Origin: Zavarzinia sp.
GTDB taxonomy: Bacteria > Pseudomonadota > Alphaproteobacteria > Zavarziniales > Zavarziniaceae
Length of the DNA stretch: 6,290 nt
Assembly: GCA_028694545.1 (NCBI GenBank)
Contig: JAQVKV010000153.1
Location: forward strand, 1-6,290
Reading direction: 5' to 3'
Within the stretch, counting starts at the first letter, position 1, and every line of letters starts with the position of its first letter. Shown here piece by piece: positions 6,216 to 6,290 of the stretch. The notes below the pieces were generated by a model. The model worked only from the letters and a program-made list of their open reading frames with translations, had not been told where the DNA came from and ran no database searches. Position numbers and translations under genes: made by a program.

Positions 6216-6290
6216 TCAGCGTGCCTGATTCAGGGCCTGACGCGTCCAGGCGACGATCTGTTCGCTCGACATGGCGCCCGAAATCTGCGC
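6216..6290 (-). CDS. C-terminal end of an unidentified protein (truncated by window edge)
   Basis: Reading the minus strand from the right edge, 24 codons are open and end in TGA at 6216-6218. The peptide begins AQISGAMSSEQIVAW and ends in a helical ALNQAR. An 'I-S-G-A' strand followed by a helix at the very end recalls the C-terminus of DsbA/FrnE-like thioredoxin-fold proteins, but 24 residues are too few to assign a family. The convergent position ten bases from the nikR stop, and the amphipathic helix, support a real gene end. Confidence 0.4.
   Translation of the reverse strand, partial: AQISGAMSSEQIVAWTRQALNQAR

Noticed and set aside
1..6290. tRNA, rRNA, CRISPR array, insertion sequence or attachment site
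   Set aside because: No direct-repeat array, transposase motifs, terminal inverted repeats or RNA gene signatures were seen on either strand.

Overview
The window is GC-rich, with tightly packed genes and conserved protein motifs that point to a Gram-negative proteobacterium. The flavour of the polysaccharide genes suggests an alphaproteobacterium; that placement is an inference from protein style, and no genus is claimed. About 80% of it (1 to about 5,020) is a piece of an exopolysaccharide or capsule locus of the Wzx/Wzy type. The rest is a small secreted hypothetical protein, a nickel-responsive NikR regulator and the edge of one more gene.

Plus strand, 3 to 3577: four genes in apparent operon order. 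They are the C-terminal part of a Wza-like outer-membrane export protein, a WecG/TagA/CpsF glycosyltransferase, a Wzy/ligase-like multi-spanning membrane protein, and an FkbM-family SAM methyltransferase. The first three are joined by ATGA stop/start overlaps (560-563 and 1358-1361), and the methyltransferase has a good Shine-Dalgarno site that overlaps the preceding stop. The glycosyltransferase carries a one-base frameshift in a G-rich stretch near 1106-1118. As a result a naive call reads through into the polymerase and gives a false 712-residue fusion (560-2698). Restoring the frame recovers the typical C-terminus of the family and a stop that overlaps the next start, so I annotate two genes.

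Minus strand, 5573 to 3603: a GumD/WcaJ-type polyprenyl-phosphate hexose-1-phosphate transferase runs convergently into the methyltransferase with a 25-base gap. Upstream of it on the same strand is a small exported four-cysteine protein of unknown function.

Plus strand, 5738 to 6205: nikR, with all four canonical nickel ligands and an unusual His4 tail. The 164-base divergent gap before it holds a 6-16-6 inverted repeat, the spacing of known NikR operators but not their sequence. A minus-strand gene fragment starts at the right edge.

In the polysaccharide pathway, the WcaJ-like enzyme would load the first sugar phosphate on undecaprenyl phosphate, WecG would extend the repeat unit, the FkbM protein would methylate a residue, Wzy would polymerise the flipped units and Wza would export the chain. 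A flippase, a co-polymerase kinase and further glycosyltransferases are not in the window. I found no convincing novel system. The points most worth checking are the frameshift, the 6-16-6 repeat and the four-cysteine exported protein.
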